Shown: positions 45,299 to 52,741 of the stretch, in pieces
Position numbering within the stretch: the first letter of the stretch is position 1
Layout of the letters: the number at the start of each line of letters is the position of its first letter
NCBI GenBank assembly: GCA_022791775.1
Contig: JAAVZT010000016.1
Location: 1 to 54,902, forward strand
Origin: Bacilli bacterium
GTDB lineage: Bacteria > Bacillota_I > Bacilli_A > RF39 > UBA660
DNA length: 54,902 nt
Direction of reading: 5' to 3'
Made by a program: the position numbers and the translations under genes
The notes under the pieces: generated by a model
Told to the model about the DNA's origin: nothing
The model's database searches: none
What the model saw: only the letters and a program-made list of their open reading frames with translations

Positions 45299-46234
45299 AT
45301 GAAAAAAGTATTATTATTTGGTGGAGGTTCAGGCTTATCTAGTGTTATGGAAGGATTGAAAGAATTTCCATTAGACATCACGGCAGTTGTCAGTGTCGCC
45401 GATAACGGAAATTCCACTGGAAAACTAAGAAAAGAATTTCAAATACCAGCTGTAGGAGATATTCGAAAAGTTTTAACCCATAGTTCCAAATTACCTAATC
45501 AAATCAAAAATATATTAGAATATCGTTTTCAGACAGAAAGTGATCTTGATGGGCATGCAGTAGGTAATTTAATATTGACTGCTTTTCTAAAACAAACAGG
45601 AAGTCTCCAAACCGCTATCGATTATATGAGAGAATTGTTTCAAATCAAACCTAGAATTCTTCCTTTATCGGAAGATTATTTAATTTTACAAGGAGAGACA
45701 AAAGAAGGGATTTTTATTCAAGGAGAAGAAGAAATTGCAAAATTTCATGCTACTCAAAGCCTAAGGTATCAAAAAGAACCTGTAGTGCTAATCGAAATAA
45801 TAGAAGCTATTCTAGACACTGATTTCATAATAGTTAGTATGGGAAGTTTATATACAAGTATCCTTCCGAATTTCATCAGCCAAGAAATACAAAAGGCTCT
45901 GCAAAGAACCAACGCTAAAATAATATATCTTTGTAATGCTTTAACCCAAAAAGAAGAAACGTCAGATTATCGTGTAAGCGATCATTTAAATGCTTTACAA
46001 AAATATTTAAAGAAAAAAATCGATGTAGTGATAGCGAGTAATACAACAATTGATAAAAAGATTTTAAATAAAGAAAAAATAACAGCAAAACTTGTGGAAA
46101 TAGATCAAGAAAACATTTTAAAAATTGGAACTTTATTAATAGAAGAAGATTTAACTATAATTGATAATCATGAGGTAAAATATGATAGTATAAAATTAAG
46201 TTCTTGTATTTTTCAGTATGTAATATTACATTAG
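45299..46234 (+). CDS. glmR: GlmR/YvcK-family regulator of carbon flow to cell wall precursors
   Basis: A CofD-fold protein of 311 residues: the N-terminal VLLFGGGSGLSSVMEGLK, VSVADNGNSTGKLRKEF and PAVGDIRKVL motifs and GHAVGNLIL are diagnostic. In Bacilli, YvcK/GlmR binds UDP-GlcNAc and promotes GlmS activity during gluconeogenic growth. I take ATG 45299 (GGTGA 7 bases upstream) over the in-frame ATG at 45257, which directly follows the ligase stop without a ribosome site. The whiA and rapZ genes often beside it are not here. Confidence 0.92.
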   Translation: MKKVLLFGGGSGLSSVMEGLKEFPLDITAVVSVADNGNSTGKLRKEFQIPAVGDIRKVLTHSSKLPNQIKNILEYRFQTESDLDGHAVGNLILTAFLKQTGSLQTAIDYMRELFQIKPRILPLSEDYLILQGETKEGIFIQGEEEIAKFHATQSLRYQKEPVVLIEIIEAILDTDFIIVSMGSLYTSILPNFISQEIQKALQRTNAKIIYLCNALTQKEETSDYRVSDHLNALQKYLKKKIDVVIASNTTIDKKILNKEKITAKLVEIDQENILKIGTLLIEEDLTIIDNHEVKYDSIKLSSCIFQYVILH

Positions 46235-46241
46235 TTTTTAG

Positions 46242-46270
46242 TTGAGTCCTTTTTCTTGATTTGTTATAAT
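46242..46270 (+). promoter_or_regulatory. promoter of lipoprotein gene
   Basis: TTGAGT (46242-46247), 17 bases, TATAAT (46265-46270), 20 bases before the start codon. Confidence 0.65.
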
Positions 46271-46290
46271 AAAAAACAAGGAGTGAAAAA

Positions 46291-46743
46291 ATGAAAAAGA
46301 AAATTGGTATTTTTTGCATCTTTATGATGTGTATGTTAATTACGGGGTGTGGAGAAAAAAATATTGAAGGAACATTGCCTGAAATTATGGATAAACTTTA
46401 TGAAGGAATTTCCGATGAAGAAAAACCTATGATGTTAGAAAATGTAGAGTTAACCGAAGAAAACTTTGAGTATTATGCCTTTTCAACTAAAGAATATCAA
46501 GAAGCAATTGCCAGTGAGGCTATGACTGGAGCAACACCTCATTCTGTTGTATTAATTCGTTTAAAAGATGCTAAAAATAGCGAAGAAATGGTAAATGAAA
46601 TCAAAGAAAAAGCAGACCCACGTAAATGGATTTGTGTAGAAGCCGAAAATGTATATGTGTTATCAAAAGGAGATTTAGTTGTTTTAATTATGTCAAATGA
46701 CATAGCTCCAAAGATAAAAGAAAATTTTGAAAATTTAAAATAG
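46291..46743 (+). CDS. small lipoprotein of unknown function, 150 aa
   Basis: Signal peptide MKKKIGIFCIFMMCMLITGC with lipobox L-I-T-G-C (Cys20), expected to be lipidated by the Lgt at 33319. The mature part is acidic (ISDEEKPMMLENVELTEENFEYYAF) and ends in a small alpha/beta unit (VVLIRLKDAKNSEEMVNEIK ... VLIMSNDI). The pattern resembles uncharacterised DUF4358-type lipoproteins of Bacillota. It stands 8 bases before the AlgI-type gene and so probably belongs to the same transcript. Confidence 0.85.
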   Translation: MKKKIGIFCIFMMCMLITGCGEKNIEGTLPEIMDKLYEGISDEEKPMMLENVELTEENFEYYAFSTKEYQEAIASEAMTGATPHSVVLIRLKDAKNSEEMVNEIKEKADPRKWICVEAENVYVLSKGDLVVLIMSNDIAPKIKENFENLK

Positions 46744-46751
46744 GAGAGAGT

Positions 46752-48128
46752 ATGTTATTTTCTAGTATAAGCTTTCTCTTCTTTTTTTTACCGTGTTTAC
46801 TTCTTTGTTATTATATTTGTCCAAAAAAATACAGAAACTATGTTTTGTTTCTTTTTAGTATTTTATTTTATTATTTGGGAGAAAAAAAATATCTTTTCTT
46901 ACTCCTTATAAGCTGCTTTATAAATTATATATTCGGAAAAAAAATCTACAAAACGAAAACCAAAATATTTTTAATTCTTGGTTTATTATTTAATCTCGGT
47001 TTGTTATTTTATTTTAAATATGCAAATTTCTTTTTCGAAAATATAAATTATATTCTTCCTCATAAACTTCCCATTTTAAACGTAGTTTTACCATTGGGTA
47101 TTAGTTTTTTTACATTTCAAAATATTAGTTATTTAATAGATGTTTACTTAAATAAAATAGAGCATGAAAAAAATATTTTAAATTATTGTACATATATAAC
47201 ATTATTTCCACAATTAATAGCAGGTCCGATTGTAAGATATCAAGATATTGCAAAAGAATTAAAAAAGCGAAAAGAAAATATTACAGATTTTAGTGCAGGT
47301 ATTATTAAGTTTGTGATTGGTCTTGGAAAAAAAGTATTGATTGCGGATACCTTATATAATTTATGTATGAATTTGATGACAATTCAAACATCCATGGTAG
47401 CAATTTGGATCTTAGCACTCGGTTTTACGCTTCAAATTTATTATGACTTTTCTGGATATTCGGATATGGCAATAGGTCTTGGAAAAATGTTTGGATTTCA
47501 CTTTCCAAAAAATTTTAATTATCCTTTAATTTCCTCTTCTATAACAGAATTTTGGCGTAGATGGCATATGACACTATCTAATTTCTTTAAAGATTATATC
47601 TATATTCCATTAGGAGGAAATCGTTGTTCTATACCAATCCAAATTCGGAATCTTTTGCTGGTTTGGATTTTAACCGGACTATGGCATGGAGCTAGCTGGA
47701 ACTTTATTTTTTGGGGCCTTTATTTCTTTTGTTTTTTAGTATTCGAAAAATGGATTCTCAAAAAATATTTGAAGAAAGGTTTCATTTCACACATATATAC
47801 ATTTTTAGTAATTTTAGTAAGCTTTATAATATTTAATATTACAGATTTCAATCAAATGGTTATTTTTTTAAAAGGAATGATCGGAATCGCTGTCCCTATC
47901 ATAAATCAAGATATCATTTATAATTTATCAAATTATTTCGTCATATTGATCCTTGCTTGTATTGGGATTGGCCCTTGGTGGAAAAAATTAATATACAAAT
48001 TACAGAAAGGAAAAGAAAATAAGTGGATCGATTTTGTTTCAGTGAGCTATATTCTAATATTATTTATCTTATCAATAGCAAAAATAGTATCTAATTCATT
48101 TCAGCCATTTATTTATTTTAGGTTTTAA
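46752..48128 (+). CDS. MBOAT-family O-acyltransferase (AlgI/DltB-like)
   Basis: A 458-residue membrane protein with about ten helices. Catalytic and family motifs: ITEFWRRWHMTLSNFFKDYI, PLGGNR and LTGLWHGASWNF, the last with the invariant His. AlgI-type members pass acetyl groups across the membrane for O-acetylation of an exported polysaccharide. The gene directly downstream encodes the outside partner. The surface polymer from the 23-33 kb cluster or a teichoic-acid-like polymer is a plausible acceptor (inference). Confidence 0.93.
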   Translation: MLFSSISFLFFFLPCLLLCYYICPKKYRNYVLFLFSILFYYLGEKKYLFLLLISCFINYIFGKKIYKTKTKIFLILGLLFNLGLLFYFKYANFFFENINYILPHKLPILNVVLPLGISFFTFQNISYLIDVYLNKIEHEKNILNYCTYITLFPQLIAGPIVRYQDIAKELKKRKENITDFSAGIIKFVIGLGKKVLIADTLYNLCMNLMTIQTSMVAIWILALGFTLQIYYDFSGYSDMAIGLGKMFGFHFPKNFNYPLISSSITEFWRRWHMTLSNFFKDYIYIPLGGNRCSIPIQIRNLLLVWILTGLWHGASWNFIFWGLYFFCFLVFEKWILKKYLKKGFISHIYTFLVILVSFIIFNITDFNQMVIFLKGMIGIAVPIINQDIIYNLSNYFVILILACIGIGPWWKKLIYKLQKGKENKWIDFVSVSYILILFILSIAKIVSNSFQPFIYFRF

Positions 48129-48131
48129 TAT

Positions 48132-49193
48132 ATGAAAGAAAAATTACTATCGATTTTATTTGTTGGGATACTTTTCCTAGGTGGAATTTATATTTTAATG
48201 AGCAAAGATCAAGAATTTTCAACCTATGAACGTCGTAAGTTAATGACGAAACAAGAACTAAAAAAAGATATTTTTCATAATTTAGATCCATTCTTTCGAG
48301 ATCAACTTCCATGGCGAAATCATTTTTTAGCTTTAAATTCCTTTGTAGAACGCAGTTTATTACAAAATAAAGAGAGCAATCAAGTTTATCTCATAAATGA
48401 TTTTATGATTGAAAAAAATGATAATATCGAAGAAAAGAAACTCAACGGCTTTATTAGTAAAATAAATAAAATACAAAATCAATATTTAACAAATCATAAT
48501 ATATTTTTTAGTATCATACCAGATAAAAGTTATTTTTTAGATTCTCAAAAATATCCTAAAATGGATTTTGATTATATGATTCAGAAATTAAAAAAAGAAA
48601 TAAACATTCCTTATATTGATATCATGAATGATTTTCAATTAGAAGATTATTACAAAACAGATATTCACTTAAAACAACCTTCTTATTTGAAAATATTGAA
48701 TAAATTAGAACAGCACTTTTCCTTACTAAATCAAAAAGAAAATTATCAAAAAAAACAATATGATAATTTTCAAGGCTCTTCTTTTTCCAAAGCTCCATTG
48801 TATGCCTCTCAAGAACCACTTGTTTATTTAACAAATGAAACAATAGAAAAGGCTAAAGTCAACTATTTAGAATATAATGAAACTCCTGTATATACTTTGG
48901 ATAAATTAGGAACAATAGACTCTTATAGTGTTTTCTTAAATGGTCCAAGTGCTATTTTAAGCATAGAAAACTCAAATGCTGATTCAGAAAAAGAACTAAT
49001 TATTTTTCGCGATTCCTTTGCAAGCAGTCTAGCTCCATTATTGATACCTTATTACAAAAAAATCACTTTAATTGATTTAAGATACATTGATATGTCATTA
49101 ACAAATCAATATATCGATTATGAAAAGCAGGATATATTATTTCTCTACAGTACGCTAATTGTAAAGGAAAGCAATTTACTAAAAGTCACATAA
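48132..49193 (+). CDS. AlgJ/DHHW-type SGNH-like O-acetyltransferase partner
   Basis: A 353-residue extracytoplasmic protein anchored by an N-terminal helix (4-23). Early family motifs are present: STYERRKL and LDPFFRDQLPWRN. The family's TDHHW signature is altered to KTDIHLK, but the Asp-x-His pair thought to be catalytic is kept. IFRDSFASSLAPLL supplies the nucleophilic Ser. With the MBOAT protein it forms the standard two-gene acetylation module. The start is 3 bases after the preceding stop, with only a weak ribosome site (AGG), suggesting coupling. Confidence 0.88.
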   Translation: MKEKLLSILFVGILFLGGIYILMSKDQEFSTYERRKLMTKQELKKDIFHNLDPFFRDQLPWRNHFLALNSFVERSLLQNKESNQVYLINDFMIEKNDNIEEKKLNGFISKINKIQNQYLTNHNIFFSIIPDKSYFLDSQKYPKMDFDYMIQKLKKEINIPYIDIMNDFQLEDYYKTDIHLKQPSYLKILNKLEQHFSLLNQKENYQKKQYDNFQGSSFSKAPLYASQEPLVYLTNETIEKAKVNYLEYNETPVYTLDKLGTIDSYSVFLNGPSAILSIENSNADSEKELIIFRDSFASSLAPLLIPYYKKITLIDLRYIDMSLTNQYIDYEKQDILFLYSTLIVKESNLLKVT

Positions 49194-49226
49194 AGCAATT
49201 TTTTAGTATTCTAGAGAAATGATCCA

Positions 49227-49252
49227 AAAACTTCATATAGGTGAAGTTTTAA
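49227..49252 (+). terminator. intrinsic terminator after acetylation module
   Basis: AAAACTTCA (49227-49235) pairs with TGAAGTTTT (49242-49250) around TATAGG. Short T/A flanks on both sides could let it act in both directions. Confidence 0.55.
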
Positions 49253-49360
49253 CATTTTATTTTAAAATAAGTGTATATTTTTGTTATTGGGAAAGCAATT
49301 ATTATAGTGCGTTATTAAATATTAATAAGTTTTAGAATAAAAAGTAGTTATTATTAGTAA

Positions 49361-49376
49361 AACCTTTATTTATAAG
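49361..49376 (+). repeat. left inverted-repeat arm
   Basis: AACCTTTATTTATAAG; its exact reverse complement is at 50794-50809. Confidence 0.7.
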
Positions 49377-49400
49377 CGCGTATGCGAGATTTTAAAGATA

Positions 49401-49421
49401 TTTTACTACTAATTTACTACT
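49401..49421 (+). repeat. left direct repeat, two TTTACTACT words
   Basis: TTTACTACT occurs at 49402-49410 and 49413-49421. The whole 21 bases recur exactly at 50701-50721, preceded at both sites by a related GATTT[TC]AAA stretch. Confidence 0.75.
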
Positions 49422-49562
49422 GTATATATTTTTTCAAATAGAATATTAATTTGTAATTTTATTGTTTTTTTATTAACATCTTTGTTGGAGCATTAGGAAA
49501 AGGCATAACTAATTTATATTTTTCTGCAAGTTTATAAAGATCATTACCTAGAAACTCATTCG

Positions 49563-50324
49563 CTATTGCTGGTTGAAATAATTCCATACTTTTTGTTGTA
49601 TATCGGAATCATTTAAGTTAATTATAGAAAATATTTCATCTAAGGTAACTATTCTACCAGTCTCTGGATTTATTCTATTAACTGCAGCCAAATTAATTCC
49701 AAATACATCAACGAAATATAGGAAGATTGCACTTTTTATATCTAATTCTTTTGTGAATAAACCAAATTTATAATCATAGTATTTTTCGCTTAATACTTCC
49801 CTAGGTGTTCCTAAAAAATCTGAAAAACCTACTGCTGGCATTTGTTTTATTTGTAAACCATCATAGTCTATGAAAAACACTTTACCATCAGCAGTAATTC
49901 TAATATTTTCTGTTGTACACAAATCCGGGAAAACTATTCCGGTATTATTTCCAGCTTTTATGTTATTTTCAATTTGAGAGTGAATGTTTGCGTAACTAGC
50001 TAAATCAAATATATTTTCATAATAATCAGTAAAATCAACGCCTGGAATATATGGAATTGAATAAGCTTTAACAATATTTTCATCCTCGAGCATCATAGTT
50101 GGCCAAGAGAAATTAGCAAAACCAGTTAAATTTTTTACTTCATTTAGTCTAGTTTCTAAATTGTAACCAGTATTAGATATTATTTTTAGTAACTCATCAT
50201 CGAGTATTTTTAATAATTCCCCATTAGGAAATTTTATTATTGTAGTATCTTCACATCTTTTTAATATTTTATATCTTTTGTTTTCGTTTAAAAATTCTTT
50301 TAAATTTAACTTTGGTATTCCCAT
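49563..50324 (-). CDS. protein-kinase-like protein, reading frame broken near the C-terminus
   Basis: A 253-residue soluble protein with a kinase-like fold: an N-lobe with FPNGELLKIL, hinge-like AYSIPYIPGVDF, a catalytic-loop-like segment FPDLCTTENIRI and a DFG-like IDYDG. The usual H-x-D is replaced (F-P-D) and the Asp-to-Asn spacing is one residue too long, so activity is doubtful. One base missing in the TT of TATTTCAACC (about 49577) would explain the stop at 49563. In the shifted frame, coding continues as FQPAIANEFLGNDLYKLAEK to a stop at 49459, giving about 288 residues. GGGGGG precedes ATG 50324. It is the only gene inside the repeat-bounded segment. Confidence 0.65.
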   Translation of the reverse strand: MGIPKLNLKEFLNENKRYKILKRCEDTTIIKFPNGELLKILDDELLKIISNTGYNLETRLNEVKNLTGFANFSWPTMMLEDENIVKAYSIPYIPGVDFTDYYENIFDLASYANIHSQIENNIKAGNNTGIVFPDLCTTENIRITADGKVFFIDYDGLQIKQMPAVGFSDFLGTPREVLSEKYYDYKFGLFTKELDIKSAIFLYFVDVFGINLAAVNRINPETGRIVTLDEIFSIINLNDSDIQQKVWNYFNQQ

Positions 50325-50525
50325 AATAATCCCCCCTTTTTGCTAAATATATTATTCTTTTTTTAAATGTTTGTCATCCTCCTTCTCTTGTTATAATTAT
50401 TTCTATTAAAATACAAAAAAATTGTACTATTATAATAGAATTTAGAAAAATACTATATGATTAAAGTATAGATTATTGATGACTATTGTTTTAAATAATA
50501 GCAAATTAATTTACAAAATTTATTT

Positions 50526-50546
50526 GCTACATGCTTCATGCTACAT
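50526..50546 (+). repeat. three tandem 7-bp units
   Basis: GCTACAT, GCTTCAT, GCTACAT in direct succession, immediately before the hairpin pair. It could be an iteron-like protein-binding site. Confidence 0.6.
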
Positions 50547-50610
50547 AATAAGAGGTAATACTATACCTTATTATGGCGAGGACTTAAGTGGCTACGCCAC
50601 TAAATCTTGC
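50547..50610. other. paired stem-loops of unknown role
   Basis: Stem 1: AATAAGAGGTA (50547-50557) with TACCTTATT (50564-50572), two-base bulge. Stem 2: an outer GCGAGG/TCTTGC part with G-U pairs and small bulges, then AGTGGC (50587-50592) closed by TAC against GCCACT (50596-50601), total span 50576-50610, followed by TTTTAT. This is the most GC-rich and most folded DNA of the accessory region. It could be a nicking/transfer site, an attenuator or a small RNA. Confidence 0.5.
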
Positions 50611-50700
50611 TTTTATAAATAGATATTCTTATACTGTTACTGTGCAATGTCATAGTATTTTTTAAATATTTAAAATTAATACTTTAAAAGATTTCAAAAT

Positions 50701-50721
50701 TTTTACTACTAATTTACTACT
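50701..50721 (+). repeat. right direct repeat, two TTTACTACT words
   Basis: Exact copy of 49401-49421, 1300 bases away and in the same orientation. Confidence 0.75.
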
Positions 50722-50793
50722 TTTGAAAGTGAAAATATAAGAAATTGTAACAATTTATAAGAATATCATTCAAAAACAAAAATGCCGTAAACA

Positions 50794-50809
50794 CTTATAA
50801 ATAAAGGTT
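50794..50809 (-). repeat. right inverted-repeat arm
   Basis: CTTATAAATAAAGGTT, the exact reverse complement of 49361-49376. Confidence 0.7.
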
Positions 50810-50890
50810 ATAATGCTATTTAAAAACTTATAAAAAGATATTCCCAAAAATACAATATTTTTGTATTAATAATTAATAAGGTGATTTAAA

Positions 50891-51550
50891 ATGCAATTAG
50901 AAGATTTAAACAAAGAGTATGATAAATTACAAGAGAAATATGGAGCAAAAGAATTAAACTCTATTTATAATGGAGGATGCAAAAATAATCCGAATATTTG
51001 CTTTGTTTTTATGAATCCAACAGGTAAGAGCGTTGCAGCTGCCAAAACATGGAAAGGGATAAAATCGCCTTGGATTGGAACAAAAAATATTTGGGATTTA
51101 TTTTATGCTGTAAATTTATTAGAGGGTGAAATTTATACCAAAATTAAAAGTATAAAAGGATCAGAATGGACTGAAGAATTTGCAAGTATTGTTTATAATG
51201 ATATTGAAAAACATAAATATTTTATTACGAATCTTGGCAAATGTACTCAAGTAGATGCTAGAGAGTTACCAAATGAAGTTTTCAAAAAATATCTTCATTT
51301 ACTTGAAAAAGAATTTGAGATAATAAACCCAAAAGTAATTATTTTATTTGGAAATCAAGTGAGTTCTATCATATTAAATGAAAAGATTGCCGTATCACAA
51401 TGTCGAAAAAAGATGTTTGAAAAAGAGATCAATAATAAAAAATATAAATTTTATTCCGTATATTATCCAGTAGGCAATGGAAGATTTAATATTGACAAAT
51501 CAATTGAAGATATTAAGTGGATTATGAAAGAATTGGCATTAGATACTTAA
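50891..51550 (+). CDS. uracil-DNA glycosylase superfamily protein
   Basis: A 219-residue alpha/beta protein of the UDG fold: motif-A-like CFVFMNPTGKS, the middle TNLGKCTQVDAR segment (like the T/N-x-x-K-C of family 4 enzymes), INPKVIILFGNQVS and a motif-B-like YYPVGNGRFNID. The four iron-sulfur cysteines of family 4 are not all evident. In this group substrates are often unknown, and it may not remove uracil. AAGGTGAT precedes the ATG. It lies just outside the repeat-bounded segment and before the restriction-modification genes. Confidence 0.82.
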   Translation: MQLEDLNKEYDKLQEKYGAKELNSIYNGGCKNNPNICFVFMNPTGKSVAAAKTWKGIKSPWIGTKNIWDLFYAVNLLEGEIYTKIKSIKGSEWTEEFASIVYNDIEKHKYFITNLGKCTQVDARELPNEVFKKYLHLLEKEFEIINPKVIILFGNQVSSIILNEKIAVSQCRKKMFEKEINNKKYKFYSVYYPVGNGRFNIDKSIEDIKWIMKELALDT

Positions 51551-52741
51551 AAAAATGAAACCTGTTGAGTATTTATAAAAAAATAATAAGAAGAAAATTA
51601 ATTGAAAAAGAATAGTATTATGAAAAAATTATTAATTGCTCAAGTTCTTTAACCATAAAAATTTATAGCTTTGAAAAGGAAATAAAATTGATAAAAAAAT
51701 ATTTTATTTATTTTAAAAATGATTTTGAATTAGAAAAAGATATCAGTGAAAGTAATTTAAAAGAATTATGTGATTTTTTTGAAAAAATAAAAGTGAGTAT
51801 AATTTAAAGTATGATAATACACATATTTTTGCTCCTAGTGTTTTTAGAAACTTTATCCAGGAAAGAAAAAGCTTATTAAACTATTTAATTAATAAGTTTG
51901 ACTTAAATATTAAATATTAGTCATAGCAATGAAAACTATTATTTAATCAAAGCTATGGAAAATGACTACAATAATAAGAAAGTTTTAATAATTAATGTAG
52001 CTGGAAGAATACTGAGTTGGTTGGAATTAAAATAACGGATACTAAAAATTTAACCATTGGAGTTGCTGAAAAGTTAACGAAAAATAGAGTGGCGATAATG
52101 TCGAAGAAATGAAAAAAATTGTTGCAGAAAGATTATATTATAAAATTAGATAAGGATTATGATAGCATGATATTTGGGTGAAGAGCGATTTGAATTATTA
52201 ATAGGATTTAACCTAATATATAACACCTTATTTTATGATAATATCATAAATATATGTTAAGTTTAAAAGATTATTAAAAGTCATTAAAACCGTTTTTAAT
52301 AATATTTTAATGTATATGCTTTAATGTTATCATTCCTTTAATTTTATTTAAAAAGCAAATGTAAAATAAATGTTTTCATCTGATTTAAATTTAATACAAG
52401 GTGTAATGAATGATTTAAAATAGATTAATTTGACTAAAAAATGCTAATATATCACATCTGTTTATTTGGAAATTTATAGTAAGTAACTTAATTGAAAAAA
52501 AAATAGCTTAAAATAACGAGATAGAGTTAAGAATTTCTATACAATTGTGTAAGTTAGTCATTGATTAAAATGAAAAATAGTCAAAAGATCAGCAAAAATT
52601 GTTAAGCAAGATTCAAAAAAAAAGAGAATAATAATAACTAAATTTGTGCCAAAAAGGAAAATAAAAAAAACAAAAAAATTTTATGTACCAGACATTTTAA
52701 ATAATATATGATAAAATTAATATTGCATTAGGAGGTTATAT
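51551..52741. other. 1.2-kb stretch without an intact gene
   Basis: The first 700 bases hold the remains of one decayed gene (51688-52259). From about 52260 to 52700 the DNA is extremely AT-rich, with stops in every frame and no recognisable repeat, RNA or promoter. The last bases carry AGGAGG for the methyltransferase. Confidence 0.6.
51688..52259 (+). pseudogene. gene decayed by several frameshifts, family unknown
   Basis: AAAGGA precedes TTG 51688, opening LIKKYFIYFKNDFELEKD. Coding can be followed through at least four frame changes: SEYNLKYDNTHIFAPSVFRN, then NENYYLIKAMENDYNNKKVL, then VGIKITDTKNLTIGVAEKL, then VEEMKKIVAERLYYK and finally GEERFELLIGFNLIYNTLFY to a stop at about 52259. 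Each piece has normal amino-acid composition, so this was a real protein of about 185-190 residues. I do not recognise it. Its place between a UDG-like gene and a restriction-modification pair suggests a former defence or mobile-element gene. Confidence 0.55.

Larger units (their letters stand above)
49194..49458. other. intergenic: terminator, then left end of repeat-bounded element
   Basis: No gene. After the hairpin at 49227 comes AT-rich sequence without signals, then the left inverted-repeat arm (49361-49376), a short GC-richer patch (GCGCGTATGCG) and the left direct repeat (49401-49421). Confidence 0.5.
49361..50809. mobile_element. candidate integrase-less mini-element with Tn916-like end architecture
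   Basis: The outer ends are an exact 16-bp inverted repeat (49361-49376, AACCTTTATTTATAAG; 50794-50809), with weaker matches for about 8 more bases inside. Inside lie exact 21-bp direct repeats (49401-49421 and 50701-50721), each with two copies of TTTACTACT. The reverse of that word, AGTAGTAAA, is the core of the DR2 arm site bound by the Tn916 integrase. Only one gene, kinase-like, and a structured noncoding stretch lie between. No integrase or excisionase is present. Interpretation as a non-autonomous or internally deleted Tn916-type element is inference. Confidence 0.45.
50325..50890. other. 566-bp noncoding stretch with repeats and strong hairpins
   Basis: No open frame. Contains, in order: AT-rich promoter-like sequence of the kinase-like gene, a 7-bp triple repeat (50526-50546), two adjacent hairpins (50547-50572 and 50576-50610), the right direct repeat (50701-50721), the right inverted-repeat arm (50794-50809) overlapping a TATAAT (50809-50814), and AATACAA/TTGTATT (about 50849-50867) before the UDG-like gene. 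Confidence 0.55.

Noticed and set aside
3998-46234. A dispersed F420 pathway, from the CofE-like and CofD-fold (GlmR) proteins
   Set aside because: The second protein carries the GlmR/YvcK signatures, not those of the F420 enzyme CofD, and no other F420 gene is present.
49401-50721. The two 21-bp repeats as a two-repeat CRISPR
   Set aside because: They are 1.3 kb apart with a gene between them and no spacer-sized interval.
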